Positions 14,734 to 17,478 of a DNA stretch of 17,478 bases are shown here, piece by piece. The position numbers and the translations under genes are program-made. Location of the stretch: NCBI GenBank assembly GCA_027317055.1, contig DAHVFK010000023.1, positions 1 through 17,478 on the forward strand, given 5' to 3'. The notes beneath the pieces are model-generated. The model had not been told where the DNA came from, did not search any database, and worked only from the letters and a program-made list of their open reading frames with translations. The stretch comes from Betaproteobacteria bacterium. GTDB lineage: Bacteria > Pseudomonadota > Gammaproteobacteria > Burkholderiales > SG8-39. The stretch's first letter is position 1; every line of letters starts with the position of its first letter.

Positions 14734-14787
14734 TTCGTAATCGGCAGGTCGCCGATTTGACTCCGACGGGTGGCTCCAAAAAATCCA
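14734..14787 (+). repeat. 3' half of tRNA-Thr(CGU), decayed: attachment-site copy 2
   Basis: Fifty of 54 positions match copy 1, starting at the same TTCGTAATC and ending with the same AAAAATCCA. The four changes are A to G in the variable region and three in the T-arm (T to C, G to A, and C to T), which spoil the T-stem and T-loop. The 3' acceptor strand and TCCA are unchanged. No 5' half precedes it. Two ordered copies imply at least two integration events at the same tRNA gene, with this the older or outer scar. Confidence 0.75.
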
Positions 14788-15082
14788 ATAATATCAACAT
14801 GTTTTTTGAGACCAGCAAAGACATGGGGTCGCTCACTGGGGCGAAGTGTCCGCATTTGCCGAGGAGTGCCGAGCTCCTTCCAAGGAACGTGGACGGCGAA
14901 GGGCACCTGCTCGGCGCGGCTCTGAAGAATGCCGACCCGAAGGATTCTTTCTATCTAACAGAAAAGCCTTCGTCCCCAAACACGCAAACACATTTGATCG
15001 GCCAGACGACAAGCCTAAATCGAAGGGGGGCCGACAGAGTTGGCGGCGAATCAGTCTGCTGGTTTTGGGTCGTATCGGATGT
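14788..15082. other. Unassigned region between att copy 2 and the retron
   Basis: Frames over 14757-15137 and 14846-15085 (plus) show no family features, and the first runs out of the tRNA fragment, so I do not call genes. An imperfect hairpin is visible at 14938-14972 (CGAAGG/CCTTCG outside, TTCT/AGAA inside). Confidence 0.4.
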
Positions 15083-15088
15083 TAGATT
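15083..15088 (+). promoter_or_regulatory. Possible -10 box of the retron RNA
   Basis: TAGATT lies seven bases before the start of the a1 arm, which is where a -10 element would place transcription initiation. No good -35 is seen at the right distance (TGGTTT at 15060-15065 is poor), so this is tentative. Confidence 0.25.
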
Positions 15089-15094
15089 AGTTAT

Positions 15095-15224
15095 TGACCC
15101 ACTCGGCAGACTTTGTGCCATGCTTCGTGGCATTTGAAACAAACGTCAGACCCTATGCCTGCTTGATGGCAATGTGCTGCTCACAAGGTGACAATTGTCT
15201 TCGCGAAGGAGTGCCGGTGGGTCA
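15095..15224 (+). ncRNA. Retron msr-msd RNA, Ec67 type
   Basis: The 5' arm a1 (TGACCCACTCGGCA, 15095-15108) pairs with the 3' arm a2 (TGCCGGTGGGTCA, 15212-15224) through 13 base pairs and one bulged T at 15103. The G at 15109, immediately after a1, matches the branching-guanosine position of Ec67. An msr hairpin follows (TGCCA at 15116-15120 with TGGCA at 15128-15132). The msd end GCGAAGGAGTGCC (15203-15215) is identical to my recollection of the Ec67 msd/a2 junction, which predicts msDNA beginning TCCTTCGC. The length of about 130 nt and the position 14 bp before the reverse transcriptase ATG fit a retron. The 3' end of the msDNA cannot be placed from sequence. Confidence 0.85.
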
Positions 15225-15238
15225 TCCTTTTTGGAAGT

Positions 15239-16150
15239 ATGTCGAGTCTCAACAGCCTTAAGTTAACAAGGAGACTCAGCGACCTAGCAAAGTTATTGCG
15301 GTTCAAGCCGGCCGCACTCTCCTACATTTTGTTCAAACAGCCGCCTGCGACCAAATACAGAGTTTTTGAAATCCCCAAGCGTAAAGGCGGGACGCGCACC
15401 ATTAAGGCCCCAGCAGAAGCCTTGAAGCTGGTCCAGCAGAGGCTCTCCGATCTGCTTCAAGATTGCCTTGATGAAATTAACCAAGCGAAAAACCGGAGAG
15501 ATAGGATTGCACATGGGTTTAAGCGCAAGCGTTCAATTATCACCAACGCAAGGCAGCACCGCAACCGCCGCTACGTTTTCAATATAGACCTCGAGAACTT
15601 CTTTCCTTCAATCAACTTCGGCCGCGTGCGCGGTTACTTCACCCAGGATATCAGTTTCAACCTCGATAAAGATGTGGCGACTGTAATAGCGCAGATCGCA
15701 TGTCACGAGAATGGACTGCCACAAGGCAGTCCTTGCTCACCAGTAATATCCAACCTGATCGCCCACATTCTCGACATACATCTCGTGCGCCTCGCTTCGG
15801 CAGTCGGATGCACTTATTCGCGGTACGCGGACGATTTGACGTTTTCGACGAACAAAAAGACTTTCCCTCCAGAGATCGCGGAACCTGCTGGAACTGATGC
15901 GCATTTCTGGCGTCCCGGCATGGAGTTGCAGAAAATCATAACACGCTCAGGATTCCAGATAAACTCCGCAAAAACGCGTATGCAATACCGAACTTCACGG
16001 CAAGAAGTCACAGGGCTTATCGTGAACAAGAGGATCAACGTTCGCCATGAGTACAGACACACCGTGCGGTCGATGGTCCACAGCCTTTTGACGAAAGGAT
16101 CGTTCGAGGTTTATGCGTCCACTGAAACAGCAGGAAAAGTAACTAAGTAA
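15239..16150 (+). CDS. Retron reverse transcriptase, Ec67-like, ending at an in-frame TAA before its TOPRIM domain
   Basis: From the ATG at 15239 the product is 303 residues. An upstream ATG at 15188 would lie inside the retron RNA and is rejected. The RT motifs are complete: the retron-specific NAxxH box (NARQH, 103-107), motif A NIDLENFF (Asp117), LPQGSPCSPVISN (160-172), YADD (196-199) in the catalytic TYSRYADDLTFST block, and VTG (257-259), used in template RNA recognition. The sequence lines up with Ec67 RT from memory throughout. The enzyme would make msDNA from the preceding msr-msd RNA. The stop at 16148-16150 comes just before the QLHGMLGFID block that, in Ec67, links RT to a fused TOPRIM domain; the frame then continues open. 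The region is visibly lower in GC than the trb operon, suggesting separate acquisition. Confidence 0.93.
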   Translation: MSSLNSLKLTRRLSDLAKLLRFKPAALSYILFKQPPATKYRVFEIPKRKGGTRTIKAPAEALKLVQQRLSDLLQDCLDEINQAKNRRDRIAHGFKRKRSIITNARQHRNRRYVFNIDLENFFPSINFGRVRGYFTQDISFNLDKDVATVIAQIACHENGLPQGSPCSPVISNLIAHILDIHLVRLASAVGCTYSRYADDLTFSTNKKTFPPEIAEPAGTDAHFWRPGMELQKIITRSGFQINSAKTRMQYRTSRQEVTGLIVNKRINVRHEYRHTVRSMVHSLLTKGSFEVYASTETAGKVTK

Positions 16151-16183
16151 AAACGAAAGGGTACGGCGAATCAACTGCATGGA

Positions 16184-16966
16184 ATGCTGGGCTTCATTGA
16201 TAGCATTGATCTTTACAATAAGAAGAATACGGCGGAATCAACCGCTTCCGGCGGCCTTTCAAGTAGAGAGCTGCTGTATCAAAGGTTTTTGATTTACACA
16301 ACTTTTTATGCAGCAGAAACCCCTGTGATTATCTGCGAGGGCAAGACAGACAACGTGTATCTAACCCATGCGATACGCAGCCTTGCTAAGGATTTCCCTG
16401 ATTTGGCAGAGATTACGACTCAGGGCGAAATACGCCTGAAGGTGAGGCTCTTCAAATATCCGCGATCGAGCACGGCGCGCATCCTCGGGCTGAATGCCGG
16501 AGGTAGCAGTTCCCTTGCGAACTTCATTTACACATATAAGAAAGAGACGGACAAAATCAAAGCTTCCGGCGAAAATAATCCAGTTATAATACTCTACGAC
16601 AGCGATTCAGGCGCAAAGAAAATTCGCAATGTGTTAACCAAGGCCACTGGAACCACGGTACAGGGCTCAGAGCCTTTCGTTCGCGCGATTCGGAATCTGT
16701 ATGCAGTGCCCACTCCACTTTTTAACGGCGTCAACGAGTCGAAGATAGAGGACTTTTTTGACGATGCCACGAAGGTAATAGAAATTGGCGGCAAAACGTT
16801 CAACGACGGCAACAACTTTGACGTAGCGAAGCATTACGATAAGAATATCTTTGCTTACCAGGTCGTCGAAAAAAAAGCAGCCTCGATTAATTTTGACGGG
16901 TTCCGGCCGCTCTTAACCAATCTGGTAGCGGTCATTAGATCGCACTCTGCAGCAAGGCCGACCTAA
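16184..16966 (+). CDS. TOPRIM-domain effector portion of the Ec67-like retron protein
   Basis: This is the same reading frame as the reverse transcriptase, open from 16151; the first ATG is at 16184. The 260 residues contain the TOPRIM signature: VIICEGKTDNVYL with the catalytic Glu52 and Asp56, and ILYDSDSG with Asp139 and Asp141 (DxD). The C-terminal part (SKIEDFFDD, IGGKTFNDGNNFD, YDKNIFAYQVV) also matches Ec67. RT plus this segment totals about 574 residues, close to the roughly 586 I recall for the Ec67 RT-TOPRIM protein. The ATG has no good Shine-Dalgarno and removes the QLHG start of the linker, so free-standing translation is uncertain. TOPRIM domains cut nucleic acids and are the presumed toxic effector of such retrons. 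The gene ends 16 bp from the convergent RND gene. Confidence 0.85.
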   Translation: MLGFIDSIDLYNKKNTAESTASGGLSSRELLYQRFLIYTTFYAAETPVIICEGKTDNVYLTHAIRSLAKDFPDLAEITTQGEIRLKVRLFKYPRSSTARILGLNAGGSSSLANFIYTYKKETDKIKASGENNPVIILYDSDSGAKKIRNVLTKATGTTVQGSEPFVRAIRNLYAVPTPLFNGVNESKIEDFFDDATKVIEIGGKTFNDGNNFDVAKHYDKNIFAYQVVEKKAASINFDGFRPLLTNLVAVIRSHSAARPT

Positions 16967-16982
16967 CTACTGAAGCGAAGCG

Positions 16983-17478
16983 TTATGGGTGCGGGGCGGC
17001 ATCGGCGGACGTTTCGCGATCGCGATAGACCAGATAATAAATCAGCGGCACCACGATCAGCGTGAATGCGGTCGAAGCGAAAATCCCAAAGATAAATGAC
17101 CACGCCAGGCCCGAGAAGATCGGATCGAGCGTGATTACCGCCGAACCCAGCATCGCCGCGCCCGCGGTCAGCGCGATCGGCCGCAGACGAATAGCCCCGG
17201 CCTCCAAGATCGCCTGCTCGAGGCTCAGTCCGTGCGCGACCCCATGATGGATGAAGTCGATCAGGATGATCGAGTTACGCACCACTATGCCGGCCAGCGC
17301 GATCATCCCGATCATCGCAGTGGCGGTGAAAAACGTTGGGTCGGCGAAACCGGCGATGGGCCGATTGGTCAACAGATCGAGCAGGAAGAACCCCGGCATG
17401 ATGCCGATCATCGTAAGCGGAATCGCGGCCATGATGATGAGCGGCATCGCCAGCGACCCGGTTTGCGCGACTAATAGC
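16983..17478 (-). CDS. RND-family efflux transporter, C-terminal end (cut by window edge)
   Basis: The frame is open from the right edge to a TAA at 16983-16985, giving 164 residues. The sequence carries the last membrane helices of an AcrB/CusA-type pump: LLVAQTGSLAMPLIIMAAIP, a further hydrophobic helix ending before the charged GLSLEQAILEAGAIRLRPIA loop (the conserved R-RPI element after transmembrane helix 11 in the RND fold), then LAWSFIFGIFASTAFTLIVV and a short cytoplasmic tail. RND pumps use the proton gradient to expel drugs or metals; the substrate cannot be told from this part. No ICE-type features lie around it, so it probably belongs to the host chromosome. Confidence 0.9.
   Translation of the reverse strand, partial: LLVAQTGSLAMPLIIMAAIPLTMIGIMPGFFLLDLLTNRPIAGFADPTFFTATAMIGMIALAGIVVRNSIILIDFIHHGVAHGLSLEQAILEAGAIRLRPIALTAGAAMLGSAVITLDPIFSGLAWSFIFGIFASTAFTLIVVPLIYYLVYRDRETSADAAPHP

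Noticed and set aside
14757..15137. 126-aa plus-strand frame downstream of the second tRNA fragment
   Set aside because: It begins inside the tRNA fragment (MTPTGGSKK is translated tRNA sequence), runs into the retron RNA, and has no family features.
15188..15238. Upstream ATG that would extend the reverse transcriptase by 17 residues
   Set aside because: It lies inside the msd/a2 part of the retron RNA; the extension resembles nothing in Ec67-type RTs, and the ATG at 15239 is directly after a2.
1..17478. CRISPR array or insertion sequence
   Set aside because: No regularly spaced long repeats with unique spacers, and no transposase-like ORF, were seen.

Overview
The window is high-GC DNA from a Gram-negative bacterium. 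The evidence for that is an RND inner-membrane pump, a lipoprotein VirB9-type subunit, and tRNA fragments with an encoded CCA. The exact phylum cannot be fixed from the sequence; a soil-type proteobacterium or a related phylum would fit. There are three parts. (1) Positions 1-13526, all on the minus strand, hold a nearly continuous conjugation operon of the trb/Tn4371 type, which I take to be the end of an integrative conjugative element (ICE). (2) Positions 13709-14787 form a short islet bounded by two degenerate 54-bp copies of the 3' half of a tRNA-Thr(CGU) gene and carrying a toxin-antitoxin pair whose toxin is frameshifted. (3) Positions 15083-16966 hold an Ec67-type retron on the plus strand, followed in convergent orientation by the 3' end of an RND efflux gene that runs off the right edge.

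In transcription order (right to left) the transfer operon reads trbF, trbG, trbI, a small DNA-binding-like gene, a tiny ORF, traF (pilin-maturing peptidase), an unknown 138-aa gene, a VirD2/DUF3363-type relaxase, traG (coupling protein), a ribbon-helix-helix gene, trbB, trbC, trbD, trbE, trbJ, a trbK-position gene, and trbL (cut by the left edge). Junctions are mostly 4-bp ATGA/GTGA overlaps or short gaps with strong Shine-Dalgarno sequences, so translation is probably coupled. Together these genes specify DNA processing (relaxase), substrate delivery (TraG), secretion ATPases (TrbB, TrbE), the channel core (TrbF/G/I/L), and the pilus (TrbC, TraF, TrbD, TrbJ). The trbFGI block stands at the head of the operon instead of after trbL, which is unlike the order I know for Tn4371/RP4. 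Upstream of trbF lies a three-fold 11-bp-spaced repeat that looks like an operator.

The retron has a recognisable msr-msd RNA gene (13-bp a1/a2 stem, hairpin, and a motif matching my recollection of Ec67) directly before a reverse transcriptase. A TOPRIM domain follows in the same reading frame, but one TAA codon lies between the two. In Ec67 these two domains form a single protein of almost the same total length. This system is therefore either a natural two-protein split of an Ec67-like retron or a single-codon inactivation. It is the most interesting object in the window. From the orientation of the tRNA fragments, the ICE lies to their left and the retron lies outside the outermost visible attachment remnant, unless a third copy exists beyond the window.
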